Positions 39,624 through 48,965 of a stretch of DNA of 64,000 nt are shown one piece after another. Below the pieces are notes generated by a model. It was given only the letters and a program-made list of their open reading frames with translations, searched no databases and was not told where the DNA came from. Position numbers and translations under genes: made by a program. Source of the DNA: an uncultured Woeseiaceae bacterium (GTDB lineage: Bacteria > Pseudomonadota > Gammaproteobacteria > Steroidobacterales > Woeseiaceae); the NCBI GenBank assembly GCA_947259985.1, contig CAMYOJ010000012.1, positions 24,693-88,692 of the forward strand, written 5' to 3'. The first letter of the stretch is position 1, and each line of letters begins with the position of its first letter.

Positions 39624-41219
39624 ATGAAAACCAGGATCCTGTTGGCGCTGCTCGCGGTTCTCGCGATCTCGGCGTGTACGGAAGCGCCTCGCGAAGAGGG
39701 GCAGGTCCTGCACCGGGGGCTGCCGTCGGAGCCGGAATCGCTGGACCCGCACAAGGGGCGCACGACACAGGCCGCGGAGGTGCAGCGCGACATCGGTGAA
39801 GGGCTCTTGAGCTACAGTGCGACCGGAGAACTCGTTGCTGGTGCCGCGCACAGCTGGGAAGTGTCCGAGCACGGCACGACGTACACGTTCCACCTGCGCC
39901 CGGAGGCGCGCTGGTCGAATGGCGACGCCGTTACCGCCGAGCATTTCGTGATCGCGCTTCGCCGCCTCGTCACGCCGGAAACCGCGGCGTTTTACGCTCA
40001 GTTTCTCGAAGACCTCGTCAATGCCGAAGACATCGTTGCGGGCAGGAAAGCGCCCGAGACGCTCGGCGTCGAGGCCATGGATGACCGGACGCTGCGCCTG
40101 TTCCTGGACAGGCCGACACCTTACATGCTGAGCCTGCTGACGCACCCCAGCACGTTTCCGATACATCCGGGCTCGATCGAGCAACACGGCGAAGATTTCG
40201 TCCGGCCCGGGAACCTGCTGTCGAACGGCGCCTATGTCCTCGAGGAGTGGGTGCCGGGATCGAATATCGTGATTCGTCGCAACGAGCACTACTGGAACAA
40301 TGCCGCGACGGCGGTCGATCGTGTCAGTTACCACATTCTTGTGCAGGCCACGGCGGAGCTGAATCGCTATCGTGCCGGCGAGCTGCATATAACGTCGAAC
40401 GTTCCGACGGATGCCTTCCAGACTGTCAAGGAGCAGTATCCCGACGAGCTCCGTGCATCGCCGACGCTGGGCGTTTATTACTACGGCTATAACCTCACGA
40501 AGCCGCCGTTCAGGAATTCGCCCGAGCTGCGCCAGGCGCTGTCGATGGCCATTGATCGCGACATGCTAGCCAAAAAAATTGTTGGACGCGGGGAAAAGCC
40601 GGCCTATAGCTGGGTGCCGCCCGGGGTCGCCAACTACGAGCCGGCCGTCATGAGCTTTGCGTCGTTGACGCAGAAAGAACGCAACAACGTCGCGCGGCGG
40701 TTACTCGCGGAGGCGGGCTACGGCCCCAATAATCCGCTCGAAGTGGAGCTGCGTTACAACACGTCGGATTTCCACAGGCGCATTGCCGTCGCGATCCAGG
40801 CCATGTGGCGAGACGTCCTCGGCGTCGAGACCACCCTGGTCAACGAGGAGGCCCAGGTCCTGCTGGCCAACGTCAGGGAACGCGAGATTACGCAGATTTT
40901 CCGCTCGAGCTGGATCGGCGATTACAACGATGCGCATACTTTCCTGAGCATCATGCAGTCGGGCGCTTCGGCCAATACGCCGGGTTACGCAAATAGTGAA
41001 TACGACTCACTGATGCAGCGTGCGGCGGACCAACCCGAGCTCGACCGGCGCAGGCTGTATCTCGAAGAGGCCGAACGCGTGCTGCTCGCCGATCACGCCG
41101 TCATTCCGCTTTACTTCTATGTCAGCAAGCATCTCGTTTCCCCTGCGGTCAGCGGATGGGGAGACAATGTGCTGGATTATCATTACAGTCAGCACCTGAG
41201 TCTCAGCGCGAGCGAATAA
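39624..41219 (+). CDS. oppA: Oligopeptide ABC transporter substrate-binding lipoprotein
   Basis: 531 residues. Lipoprotein signal ending AISACTEAP (Cys19). SBP_bac_5 features: RGLPSEPESLDPHKGRTTQA, EGLLSYSATGELVAGAAHSW, TFHLRPEARWSNGDAVTAEHF, and LRQALSMAIDRDMLAKKIVG. It binds peptides in the periplasm and feeds the following permease genes. A 24-bp gap separates it from the permease gene. Confidence 0.92.
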   Translation: MKTRILLALLAVLAISACTEAPREEGQVLHRGLPSEPESLDPHKGRTTQAAEVQRDIGEGLLSYSATGELVAGAAHSWEVSEHGTTYTFHLRPEARWSNGDAVTAEHFVIALRRLVTPETAAFYAQFLEDLVNAEDIVAGRKAPETLGVEAMDDRTLRLFLDRPTPYMLSLLTHPSTFPIHPGSIEQHGEDFVRPGNLLSNGAYVLEEWVPGSNIVIRRNEHYWNNAATAVDRVSYHILVQATAELNRYRAGELHITSNVPTDAFQTVKEQYPDELRASPTLGVYYYGYNLTKPPFRNSPELRQALSMAIDRDMLAKKIVGRGEKPAYSWVPPGVANYEPAVMSFASLTQKERNNVARRLLAEAGYGPNNPLEVELRYNTSDFHRRIAVAIQAMWRDVLGVETTLVNEEAQVLLANVREREITQIFRSSWIGDYNDAHTFLSIMQSGASANTPGYANSEYDSLMQRAADQPELDRRRLYLEEAERVLLADHAVIPLYFYVSKHLVSPAVSGWGDNVLDYHYSQHLSLSASE

Positions 41220-41243
41220 TCGCGCTACAAGCGGAACAACAAA

Positions 41244-42167
41244 TTGCTGCGATACACGCTGCTCCGGTTACTGGGGGCGATACCTACCTTGTTGTTGGTC
41301 ATCGTGCTCGCCTTCCTCATGGTGCATGCCGCACCCGGGGGGCCCTTTGACGCCGAGCGCGCCCTGCCGGCCGATGTCGAAGCCAATATCGCGCGCGCCT
41401 ATCACCTTGATGAACCGCTGCCGCAACAGTTCCTGCGTTACCTGTCGGGCCTGTTGCAGGGTGACCTCGGCCCGTCGTTTCGCTATCGGGATTACACGGT
41501 CAACGAGCTGATCGGCGCCGCGTTCCCGTTGTCGCTGAAGCTCGGCGCCATGGCGATGGCGTTGGCGCTCGTGCTGGGTGTGAGCGCCGGCACGGCGGCG
41601 GCGCTAAGACAGAACTCGACGCTCGATCGCGTCGTCATGGCGTTTGCAATGACGGGCATCTCGATTCCCGTGTTCGTCGTGGCACCCATACTGGTCTTGT
41701 TCCTGGCCGTGAAGTTGCAATGGCTGCCTGCCGGGTGGAGCAGCACCACGAGCGCGTCTCGTCTCGTGTTGCCCGTGATCACGCTGGCGTTACCGCAGAT
41801 TGCGTACATCGCGCGGCTGACGCGCGCCAGCATGATTGACGTTCTCAGCCGGGACTTCATTCGTACGGCGCGCGCGCAGGGTCTCGGCACGATGACGGTT
41901 GTGCGCCTGCATGCGCTGAAGCCCGCCATGTTGCCCGTGCTGTCCTACATGGGCCCGGCCATCGCGGCGATCCTCACCGGTTCCGTCGTTGTGGAGGAGA
42001 TCTTCGGTATCCCGGGTCTCGGGCAGTTCTTCGTGCGTGCCGCGGGCAACCGCGACTACACGCTGGTCCTTGGTATCGTGGTGTTCTACGCCACGCTGAT
42101 CGTGTTGCTGAACCTCGTCGTAGACATCCTCTATGGCGTCATCGATCCGCGCGTGAGGCAGCGATGA
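41244..42167 (+). CDS. oppB: Oligopeptide ABC transporter permease, OppB type
   Basis: 307 residues, TTG start after a GCGGA. Six membrane helices, first at about 8-28 (LLGAIPTLLLVIVLAFLMVH). The coupling loop EAA-type motif is DFIRTARAQGLGTMTVVRLHALKPAM and the end carries VVEEIFGIPGLGQFFVRA, typical of OppB. Overlaps the next gene by ATGA. Confidence 0.92.
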   Translation: MLRYTLLRLLGAIPTLLLVIVLAFLMVHAAPGGPFDAERALPADVEANIARAYHLDEPLPQQFLRYLSGLLQGDLGPSFRYRDYTVNELIGAAFPLSLKLGAMAMALALVLGVSAGTAAALRQNSTLDRVVMAFAMTGISIPVFVVAPILVLFLAVKLQWLPAGWSSTTSASRLVLPVITLALPQIAYIARLTRASMIDVLSRDFIRTARAQGLGTMTVVRLHALKPAMLPVLSYMGPAIAAILTGSVVVEEIFGIPGLGQFFVRAAGNRDYTLVLGIVVFYATLIVLLNLVVDILYGVIDPRVRQR

Positions 42168-42985
42168 GCTTGCTGGGCAATCCGACGGTCAGGGTCAGCG
42201 GAGGCATCGTCCTGTTCATCGCGCTGGTCGCGCTGCTCGGGCCGTTCCTGAGCCCCAACGACTACCTGAGCACCAACTTCGACGAGCTGTTGTCGCCGCC
42301 GTCATTCGACGGCGCACGATTCTTCGGTACCGACGACCTCGGTCGTGACCTGTTCGTGCGGACGATGCTCGGTATACGCGTAACGCTCGTCGTCGCCATC
42401 GTGGCGAGCTTCGTCAGCCTCGTTATCGGCGTCGCTTATGGCGCCATCGCCGGCTTCGTTGGCGGCCGCGTCGACGCCGCGATGATGCGCGTCGTCGATA
42501 CACTGTACGCGCTGCCATTCATCTTCTTCGTCATCCTGTTGATGGTCGTGTTCGAGCGCAACTTGCTGTTGATCTTCGTCGCGATAGGCGCGGTCAACTG
42601 GCTGGACATGGCGCGCATAGTGCGAGGCCAGACACTAAGCCTGCGCGAGCGCGAATTCGTCGCCGCGGCGCGTCTCATGGGCGTCAGCCCGGCGCGTATC
42701 GTGTTCAGGCACATTGCGCCCAACCTGATCGGCATCGTTGTCGTGTATGTCACGTTGACGATTCCGCAGGCCATTCTCGTCGAGTCGTTCCTGAGTTTCC
42801 TGGGGCTCGGCGTTCAGGAGCCACAAACCTCGCTTGGTGCGCTCGTCGACGCGGGTGTAAACCAGATGGAAGGGGCGTCGTGGACGCTGCTGATTCCCGG
42901 TGGCCTGCTGGCTTTGATCCTGATGTGCTTCAACTTCCTCGGTGACGGTCTGCGCGACGTCTTCGATGCGAGGCACGTGTCGTGA
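42164..42985 (+). CDS. oppC: Oligopeptide ABC transporter permease, OppC type
   Basis: 273 residues. The segment FGTDDLGRDLFVR is the OppC/DppC hallmark; EFVAAARLMGVSPARIVFRHIAPN is the EAA loop, and ILVESFLSFLGLGVQEPQTSLG follows. Overlaps the ATPase gene by GTGA. Together with the previous gene it forms the pore. Confidence 0.93.
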   Translation: MSLLGNPTVRVSGGIVLFIALVALLGPFLSPNDYLSTNFDELLSPPSFDGARFFGTDDLGRDLFVRTMLGIRVTLVVAIVASFVSLVIGVAYGAIAGFVGGRVDAAMMRVVDTLYALPFIFFVILLMVVFERNLLLIFVAIGAVNWLDMARIVRGQTLSLREREFVAAARLMGVSPARIVFRHIAPNLIGIVVVYVTLTIPQAILVESFLSFLGLGVQEPQTSLGALVDAGVNQMEGASWTLLIPGGLLALILMCFNFLGDGLRDVFDARHVS

Positions 42986-44718
42986 GCCTGCTCGAGCTGG
43001 AAAAGCTTTCGATCCGCTATGGGAACACGACAGTTGTCGATAATCTCGGTTTTACAGTGGGCGAAGGAGAGTCTGTCGGCCTCGTTGGCGAGTCGGGTTC
43101 GGGCAAGTCGCAGACCGCGCTCGCGATTCTCGGGCTGTCTCCGCGAGGCGCCCAGGTAAGCGGCAACATCCGTTTTGCCGGAAGCGATCTGGCCGAGCTG
43201 TCGCAGCGCGAGCTGGACAAGCTGCGCGCCCGTCGTATTGGTATCGCCTTCCAGGATCCCTCGCAGGCGCTGAATCCTTACCTGCGGGTTGGCCGGCAAC
43301 TCCGCGAAATACTCGTCAGGCACGGCATTGCCAAGGGCAAAGACGCCGATCGTCAGGTCATGGCAATGCTCGAGCGAGTCGGATTGCCCGATACCGAACG
43401 ACAATTCATGGCTTATCCGCACCAGCTCTCGGGTGGCATGCGGCAGCGCGTGATGCTGGCGTCGGCGTTGATCGCGCAGCCCGATCTGCTGATTGCCGAC
43501 GAACCGACGACGGCCCTCGATGTCACGGTCCAGGCGCAGATTCTCGATCTTCTCGAAGAGATTCGCGATAACACGGCGCTGCTGTTGATCACGCACGACT
43601 TAGGGATTGTTGCGGGGCACTGCGAACGCATGCTCGTGCTGGAAAGGGGTCGCCTTGTCGACGCCGGTGCGACGACTGCGCTTTTCGCGTCACCAGGGCA
43701 CGCGCATACGCGGGCGCTGCTCGCGGCGGCGCCGCGCATCGACACCAGCGATATCCCGGACGCTGTACACGGCAAATCGATACTCGGCGTCGAATCGGCC
43801 ACGGTCAGTTACGAGGAGCGCGGCAGCCGGCGCCTGCACGCCGTAAGCGATGTTGACCTGTCGTTGCACGTCGGCGAAACGCTCGCCATCGTGGGGGAAT
43901 CGGGCTCGGGCAAGTCGAGCCTCGTGAGCGCAATACTCGGGCTCGTGCCGATGGAGAGCGGCTGCGTCGTTTATGCGGGCAGCGAGCTCAACGGGCCCGT
44001 CGAGCGGCGCGGCAAGAGACAGGCGAGAGAGTTGCAGCTGATTTTCCAGGACCCGATCGGCGCACTGAACCCGCAAATGCGCGTACGGAGTCTCGTGGGT
44101 GAGCCGCTCGTGGTGCACGAGACGCAGCTGTCGTCGCGGCAGCGACTCGGGAGGGTTACCGAGGCGCTCGAACAGGTCGGACTCGACGCAGGTTACCTCG
44201 AGCGCTTTCCGCACGAGCTGTCGGGTGGCCAGGCGCAGCGCGTCGCTATTGCCCGCGCCTTGATACTGCGCCCGAACGTGCTTGTTTGTGACGAGGCTGT
44301 GGCGGCGCTGGACGGCTCCGTGCGGCAACAGGTGTTGTCGCTGTTACGGCAGGTTCAGGATGAGACCGGCCTCGCTATTATTTTCATTTCGCACGACCTG
44401 GCCGTGGTCCGCTCGATCAGCCATCGCGTGCTCGTGATGTACATGGGGCGATTTGTCGAAGTCGCCGAGAATGATGCTTTGTTCCGGCACCCGCGACACC
44501 CTTATACCCGGGCCCTCATCGAGGCCGTGCCCGTGCCGGATCCGCTGGTGCCGCCGAGAAAAGCGCCACTGCAGGGCGAGGTACCGTCGTTGCTGAAGCC
44601 GCCGCCGGGCTGCGTGTTTCACCCGCGCTGCCCGCTCGCGAGTGATGTCTGCAGACAATCATGTCCCGGCGCGCGCGACATTGACGGCACGCGGGTCGCG
44701 TGCCATCACGCAGACTAA
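42982..44718 (+). CDS. Fused dual-domain oligopeptide ABC ATPase (OppD-OppF/YejF type)
   Basis: 578 residues with two complete ATPase domains in one chain, GTG start. Domain 1 (about 1-260): Walker [12 protein letters not shown], signature [15 protein letters not shown], Walker [14 protein letters not shown]. Domain 2 (about 270-578): Walker [12 protein letters not shown], signature [15 protein letters not shown], and Walker [14 protein letters not shown], where DEA replaces the usual DEP. The C-terminal oligopeptide motif with [16 protein letters not shown] follows. It powers the importer encoded by the three genes upstream; the fusion replaces separate OppD and OppF. Confidence 0.92.
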   Translation: MSLLELEKLSIRYGNTTVVDNLGFTVGEGESVGLVGESGSGKSQTALAILGLSPRGAQVSGNIRFAGSDLAELSQRELDKLRARRIGIAFQDPSQALNPYLRVGRQLREILVRHGIAKGKDADRQVMAMLERVGLPDTERQFMAYPHQLSGGMRQRVMLASALIAQPDLLIADEPTTALDVTVQAQILDLLEEIRDNTALLLITHDLGIVAGHCERMLVLERGRLVDAGATTALFASPGHAHTRALLAAAPRIDTSDIPDAVHGKSILGVESATVSYEERGSRRLHAVSDVDLSLHVGETLAIVGESGSGKSSLVSAILGLVPMESGCVVYAGSELNGPVERRGKRQARELQLIFQDPIGALNPQMRVRSLVGEPLVVHETQLSSRQRLGRVTEALEQVGLDAGYLERFPHELSGGQAQRVAIARALILRPNVLVCDEAVAALDGSVRQQVLSLLRQVQDETGLAIIFISHDLAVVRSISHRVLVMYMGRFVEVAENDALFRHPRHPYTRALIEAVPVPDPLVPPRKAPLQGEVPSLLKPPPGCVFHPRCPLASDVCRQSCPGARDIDGTRVACHHAD

Positions 44719-44729
44719 AAAGGGCACAG

Positions 44730-44781
44730 AATTAAGGGGACAGTTTACTTAATTACAATTAAGTAAACTGTCCCCTTAATT
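44730..44781. repeat. Palindromic repeat, copy 2, near-continuous 25-bp arms
   Basis: The left arm (44730-44754) is AATTAAGG followed by GGACAGTTTACTTAATT, and the right arm (44757-44781) is its exact reverse complement, with only AC between them. It lies between the convergent ABC ATPase and DUF945 genes. A shortened lead-in, GGGCACAGAATTAA, precedes it. In RNA it would form a very stable hairpin on either strand and could end transcription from both genes. Confidence 0.92.
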
Positions 44782-44782
44782 T

Positions 44783-46084
44783 TCACATGCTGCCGAGTGG
44801 AATCGGCATCGGTGCACCGTTGATCGTCAGCAAGCCTTTCTTGTACTCGGCTTCCATCTCGTAGACGTCGCCGCTCTTTTGCAGGAATCCCATGCCGACG
44901 ATGGCGCCGGCCTGCGGGTTCATCTGCATGGCCATGTCGACGAGCGCCTCGGGCACCGTGACGTTCGCGGATGCCTCCGTACCGAGTAGCAGCGAGCTCC
45001 AGTCAAAGGTGTCGGGGTCCTCTTCGGCGACCTTGAAATCGAGCTTCGTCACGACGGTGCCCATGGGCAGGGTCACGTCGAGCTGATCGAAGCGCAGCTC
45101 CATGCCGCCGGCAAGCAGTCGTTTCAGGTCTTCCTCGATGGCCGCGAACAGCATGTTCGGGTCGCCGCTCGTGCCTGCGGCATCTATGGCCTGCTGCAGT
45201 GCACCGACGGCCTCGGCATCGGCACCCTCGAGCGTGACGTCAGCGGCGAGCGACACCTCGCCAAACCCGGGAATCATTTGTGACTCGAGGCTCAGCAGCG
45301 TATGACCGCTTACCGCGCCATCATCAACGCTCGACATCGCTTCGATGCTCAGGCCCCTGAGACCCCCGCCGGCGCCCCCGACGGACTCCATCGACATCGC
45401 GTCGAGTTCCAGTTTAATGTCGCCAATGGCGAAGCCGTATTTCGTCGGGACATGCGTGCCCGAGAATGACATGCCGTCGATGCTCACGACGGAGCGATCG
45501 TCCACGACCTTCAGCGTGCCGACGTCACCCGCATAGTCGATCTCGCCCGTAGACGGGTTCGTCGTAACAGCGATGTTGGAGTCACCCCAGGATGCCGTCG
45601 TGTCGTTCTCTTCGTGCGACCCCGCTTCGAGCGTGTAGTTCGACTGCAGTTCGCCGCCCAGTCCGATCTTGCTGAAAATCTTCCCCGGCAGCTCGATGGT
45701 ATCGCCGTCGGGCATCTCGAAACTTACCGAGGAGATGGCGCTGCCAAGACCCGGGGCCAGCGACCCCTGTTCCCGTGACATCGAGGAGAAGGGCACCAGG
45801 CCATGATCGAGGTGCGTATCAATGACGAGCACGGGCAAGGCGCCGCTCGACTTCGGCAGCAGGGCGTGAAGCTGGCCCTCCCTGATCTCGATGCGATGTT
45901 GGCCCTCGGACGAAAACCAGCCGCGATCGAATCCCGTGGACGTTACAGTAAGTTCACCGCTTTCGGCGGCTGCCCAATTGAGATTTTCATCGACGCTTTT
46001 CTCGGCAAGCCTGCCGATCAGGGCGGGCGATACGAGGACGACGAGCGCCAGGACGACGAGCAGAGCAACTATGCCTTTCTTCAC
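44783..46084 (-). CDS. DUF945 family protein
   Basis: 433 residues from the GTG at 46084 (MKKGIVALLVVLALVVLVSP), chosen because AGGA lies 8 bases before it and the hydrophobic helix then begins at once; the track adds 18 residues upstream. After the N-terminal helix (about 5-25) comes the YdgA-like fold: AEKSVDENLNWAAAESGELTV, GWFSSEGQHRIEIREG, and a repetitive beta-rich body. Periplasmic, anchored, function unknown. Confidence 0.85.
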   Translation of the reverse strand: MKKGIVALLVVLALVVLVSPALIGRLAEKSVDENLNWAAAESGELTVTSTGFDRGWFSSEGQHRIEIREGQLHALLPKSSGALPVLVIDTHLDHGLVPFSSMSREQGSLAPGLGSAISSVSFEMPDGDTIELPGKIFSKIGLGGELQSNYTLEAGSHEENDTTASWGDSNIAVTTNPSTGEIDYAGDVGTLKVVDDRSVVSIDGMSFSGTHVPTKYGFAIGDIKLELDAMSMESVGGAGGGLRGLSIEAMSSVDDGAVSGHTLLSLESQMIPGFGEVSLAADVTLEGADAEAVGALQQAIDAAGTSGDPNMLFAAIEEDLKRLLAGGMELRFDQLDVTLPMGTVVTKLDFKVAEEDPDTFDWSSLLLGTEASANVTVPEALVDMAMQMNPQAGAIVGMGFLQKSGDVYEMEAEYKKGLLTINGAPMPIPLGSM

Positions 46085-46150
46085 GGTGATTTCCTGTTTG
46101 TACCATCGGGACCCGCCGATGCTAGCACGCTGCCACAAAGTATCTGTGAG

Positions 46151-46179
46151 CTAGCGCTAGAAATTGGCAGCAACTGCCA
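46151..46179. promoter_or_regulatory. Two inverted repeats between DUF945 and cytochrome c genes
   Basis: CTAGCGCTAG (46151-46160) and TGGCAG-CAA-CTGCCA (46165-46179) lie close together in the 163-bp divergent gap. They could be operators for one or both genes. No regulator is known for them. Confidence 0.35.
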
Positions 46180-46247
46180 CTACCATAGCGCCCTCACTAG
46201 CGTCCGAACCGACACTGAACCTCTTTGAAAACCAAGTGATTACGAAC

Positions 46248-46850
46248 ATGAAGATCGTAGCCCGCGCCACGACAATCCTCGTCGCCATTGCTCTATTCCC
46301 GCTTACTGCCGCCGCCGAAGGCGACGTGCAGGCCGGCAAGGAGCTCGGATACACCTGCCTCGGTTGCCACGGCATCGAGGGGTATCGCAATGCCTACCCG
46401 TCGTACCGGGTGCCCAAGCTCGGCGGCCAGAAGGCCGGCTACCTCGAGATTGCGCTGCGTGGCTACCGCGACGGCACACGCCCGCACCCCACAATGCAGG
46501 CGCAGGCCAGCAGCCTGAGCGACCAGGAGATAGCGGACGTCGCCGCGTACCTTGCAAGCCTTGCCAACGACAAGGTTGCGGCCGGCGGTACAACCGGCGC
46601 CAGCTTTGAGAAAGCCGCGGCCTGTGCAGCCTGCCATGGCGCTAACGGTATCAGCCTCAACGCCGTGTGGCCGACGCTGGCCGGGCAGCACGAGGACTAT
46701 CTCGAGACTGCGCTGAACCAGTACCGCAATGGCAAGCGCACGGACCCCGTCATGACGGCGCAGGCGGCGCTCGTGGCAGAGGAAGACGTGGCGCTGCTGG
46801 CGCGTTATTTCGCGGGCCTCGAAGGCCTGGAAACGACCAGGCCCGAGTAG
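46248..46850 (+). CDS. Dihaem cytochrome c (c4/c553-like)
   Basis: 200 residues from ATG 46248, chosen because a signal peptide follows (VARATTILVAIALFPLTAAAEG, cleavage near AAA-EG). Two c-type haem sites: YTCLGCHG (about residue 36-40) and AACAACHG, each in a helical domain with a downstream Met as possible axial ligand (HPTMQAQA, DPVMTAQA). This is the pattern of cytochrome c4, a periplasmic electron carrier to terminal oxidases. No oxidase genes are nearby. Confidence 0.9.
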   Translation: MKIVARATTILVAIALFPLTAAAEGDVQAGKELGYTCLGCHGIEGYRNAYPSYRVPKLGGQKAGYLEIALRGYRDGTRPHPTMQAQASSLSDQEIADVAAYLASLANDKVAAGGTTGASFEKAAACAACHGANGISLNAVWPTLAGQHEDYLETALNQYRNGKRTDPVMTAQAALVAEEDVALLARYFAGLEGLETTRPE

Positions 46851-46878
46851 TCGTCAGCGCGCCCGCGGATTACAGTCG

Positions 46879-47853
46879 ATGCCGGGCAACAGCGCGCAAC
46901 TCACCACGGTCGGAGATGGCATATTCGCCATCGACGTCGAGTACGTGCGGCCACTGCAGGACTCCAGCCACCTGGTCGTTCAGGGCGACCGCGCGGCGTT
47001 CGTCGACACGGGCACCAACGACAGCGTCCCGCTGCTGCTCGACGGGTTGCGGCAGCAGGCCCTCGGCCCGGATGATGTCGACTTTGTCTTCCTGACGCAT
47101 ATCCACCTCGATCATGCGGGCGGCGCCGGCCTGCTCATGCAGCAGCTGCCCAATGCGCGCTGCGTCGTACATCCGCGCGGAGCGCCCCACATGATAAGCC
47201 CCGAGCGGCTCATCAAGGGCACCGAGGCCGTCTACGGTGTCGAGCGAACCCGTGAAATGTACGGCGACATCCTGCCGATAGACGAACAGCGGGTCATCGT
47301 TGCCGAAGACGAGCGGTGGATAGACTTCAACGGCCGGAAAATGCAGCCGCTGTTCACCGAGGGCCATGCGCGACATCACTACTGTCTCAACGATCCGGCA
47401 TCGCGCGGCGTGTTCACGGGTGACAGCTTTGGCATTTCGTATCGCGAACTCGATACGGCAGCGGGCGAGTTCATATATCCGACGACCACGCCCGCGAGCT
47501 TCGATCCTGATGAGGCGCACAAGGCGGTCGATCGGATCATGGCCTGCGAGCCGCAACAGCTCTACCTGACGCACTACAGTCGTGTCACGAATCTCGAACG
47601 GCTCGCCAAAGACATGCACGACGGCATCGATGCGTTTGCCGCGATGGCTCTCGAGCATCGAGACAGCGCCGATCGGGGCCGGCGAATTGAAAAGGCCATG
47701 TTCGACTACCTTGCGCGGCGCCTCGAGAATCACGGATTCAAGGGCGATCGTGATGCCATGTGGTCGGTAGTGGAAATCGATGTAGTCTTGAACTCCGCGG
47801 GACTCGTTTCGTGGCTCGAGCGCCTGCAAAAACAGGGACAAGAACAGGGGTAA
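46879..47853 (+). CDS. Metallo-beta-lactamase-fold hydrolase
   Basis: 324 residues. Metal-binding motif THIHLDHAGG, then GHARHHYCL, FTGDSFGISY and a late His in YLTHYSRV. Substrate unclear; proteins of this fold include glyoxalase II-like thioesterases. It is followed three bases later by the acuI-like gene, so a CoA-thioester or C3-related role is possible but only inferred from context. Confidence 0.85.
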   Translation: MPGNSAQLTTVGDGIFAIDVEYVRPLQDSSHLVVQGDRAAFVDTGTNDSVPLLLDGLRQQALGPDDVDFVFLTHIHLDHAGGAGLLMQQLPNARCVVHPRGAPHMISPERLIKGTEAVYGVERTREMYGDILPIDEQRVIVAEDERWIDFNGRKMQPLFTEGHARHHYCLNDPASRGVFTGDSFGISYRELDTAAGEFIYPTTTPASFDPDEAHKAVDRIMACEPQQLYLTHYSRVTNLERLAKDMHDGIDAFAAMALEHRDSADRGRRIEKAMFDYLARRLENHGFKGDRDAMWSVVEIDVVLNSAGLVSWLERLQKQGQEQG

Positions 47854-47856
47854 GAA

Positions 47857-48846
47857 ATGGACAGTTTTCGCGCCTTCCGCATTGATGAACAGGACGGCGA
47901 GGTGGTCGCCGGTTTCCAGGAGCTGTCGATTGACGACCTGACCGAGGGCAATGTCGTCGTCCGTGTCAGCCACTCGACGATCAACTACAAGGACGCGCTG
48001 GCGGCGACGGGCATGGGCAAGATTCTGCGCCGCTATCCGCTCAACGGCGGCATCGACCTTGCCGGCGTCGTCGTAAGCTCTGAAGACGCCGAGTTCCAGC
48101 CCGGGACCGAGGTGCTCGTCAACGGCTGTGGGCTCAGCGAGACCGTGGATGGTGGTTACTCGGAATACGCGCGCGTCGACAGCAAGAGCCTCGTCGCGAT
48201 CCCCGAGGGCATGACGCCCGAGACGGCCATGCAGATCGGCACCGCGGGTTATACGGCGGCACTGGCGATCCATCGCATGGAACAGAACAACCAGGCGCCG
48301 GACATGGGGCCCGTTGTCGTGACCGGGGCCACGGGCGGCGTCGGCAGTATTGCCATCGACATGCTGGCTGCCCGGGGCTATGAAGTCGTGGCCGTCACGG
48401 GCAAGGCCGCCGAGGAGGCCTACCTGCGCAAAATCGGTGCGAGCAGGATTCTGCTGCGCGAGCAGCTCGACGTCGGCAAGCGGCCGATGGAGAAAGCCCA
48501 GTGGGGCGGCGCCATCGACAGCCTGGGCGGCGACCTCCTGACCTGGCTGACGCGCACGGTCGACTATGGTGGCAACATCGCCAGTATCGGGCTTGCCGCG
48601 AGCCCGGCGCTGCACACGACCGTGTTGCCGTTCATCCTGCGCGCCGTGTGCCTGCTCGGTATCAACTCGGTGGACACGCCGCGCGATCTCAGGCGCGCCG
48701 TCTGGACCCGAATCGGCAACGATCTCATGCCACAGCACCTGGACGTCATCGGCCACCGGACGATCGGCTTCGATGAGTTGCCGGAGGCTTTCCAGGCCTT
48801 TATCGATGGCCAGATAACCGGTCGCGTGGTCGTCGAGATTAATTGA
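47857..48846 (+). CDS. acuI: Acryloyl-CoA reductase (AcuI/YhdH family)
   Basis: 329 residues, zinc-free MDR fold. STINYKDALAATGMGKILRR and YPLNGGIDLAGVV match the YhdH/AcuI subgroup; the NADP Rossmann motif is VVTGATGGVGSIAIDMLA. AcuI reduces acryloyl-CoA to propionyl-CoA with NADPH. The methylcitrate genes start 119 bases downstream, giving the product an immediate route. A general quinone oxidoreductase role is the alternative. Confidence 0.85.
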   Translation: MDSFRAFRIDEQDGEVVAGFQELSIDDLTEGNVVVRVSHSTINYKDALAATGMGKILRRYPLNGGIDLAGVVVSSEDAEFQPGTEVLVNGCGLSETVDGGYSEYARVDSKSLVAIPEGMTPETAMQIGTAGYTAALAIHRMEQNNQAPDMGPVVVTGATGGVGSIAIDMLAARGYEVVAVTGKAAEEAYLRKIGASRILLREQLDVGKRPMEKAQWGGAIDSLGGDLLTWLTRTVDYGGNIASIGLAASPALHTTVLPFILRAVCLLGINSVDTPRDLRRAVWTRIGNDLMPQHLDVIGHRTIGFDELPEAFQAFIDGQITGRVVVEIN

Positions 48847-48859
48847 TCAATCGCTCTAT

Positions 48860-48889
48860 TTGGGAAACGGCCTTCGCGTGGTTTAGAAT
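48860..48889 (+). promoter_or_regulatory. Probable promoter of prpBCD
   Basis: TTGGGA (48860-48865), 18 bases, then TAGAAT (48884-48889), about 76 bases before the prpB ATG. Confidence 0.5.
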
Positions 48890-48903
48890 CGCGCCCCCGC
48901 CGG

Positions 48904-48921
48904 TTTTAATCTGCATTAAAA
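48904..48921. promoter_or_regulatory. Inverted repeat, candidate operator of prpBCD
   Basis: TTTTAAT-CTGC-ATTAAAA is a perfect 7-bp-arm inverted repeat placed just downstream of the promoter, where a repressor would block transcription. GCCGG and GCCGGC flank it. No prpR-like regulator is in the window. Confidence 0.5.
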
Positions 48922-48965
48922 AAGCGCAAAGCCGGCCTCTGACACCCGCATAGAGAGGAATAGCG

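Noticed and set aside
46870-48756. Minus-strand ORF of 628 residues
   Set aside because: Antisense shadow of the metallo-beta-lactamase and acuI genes, both of which have clear motifs. Long antisense frames are common in this GC-rich sequence.
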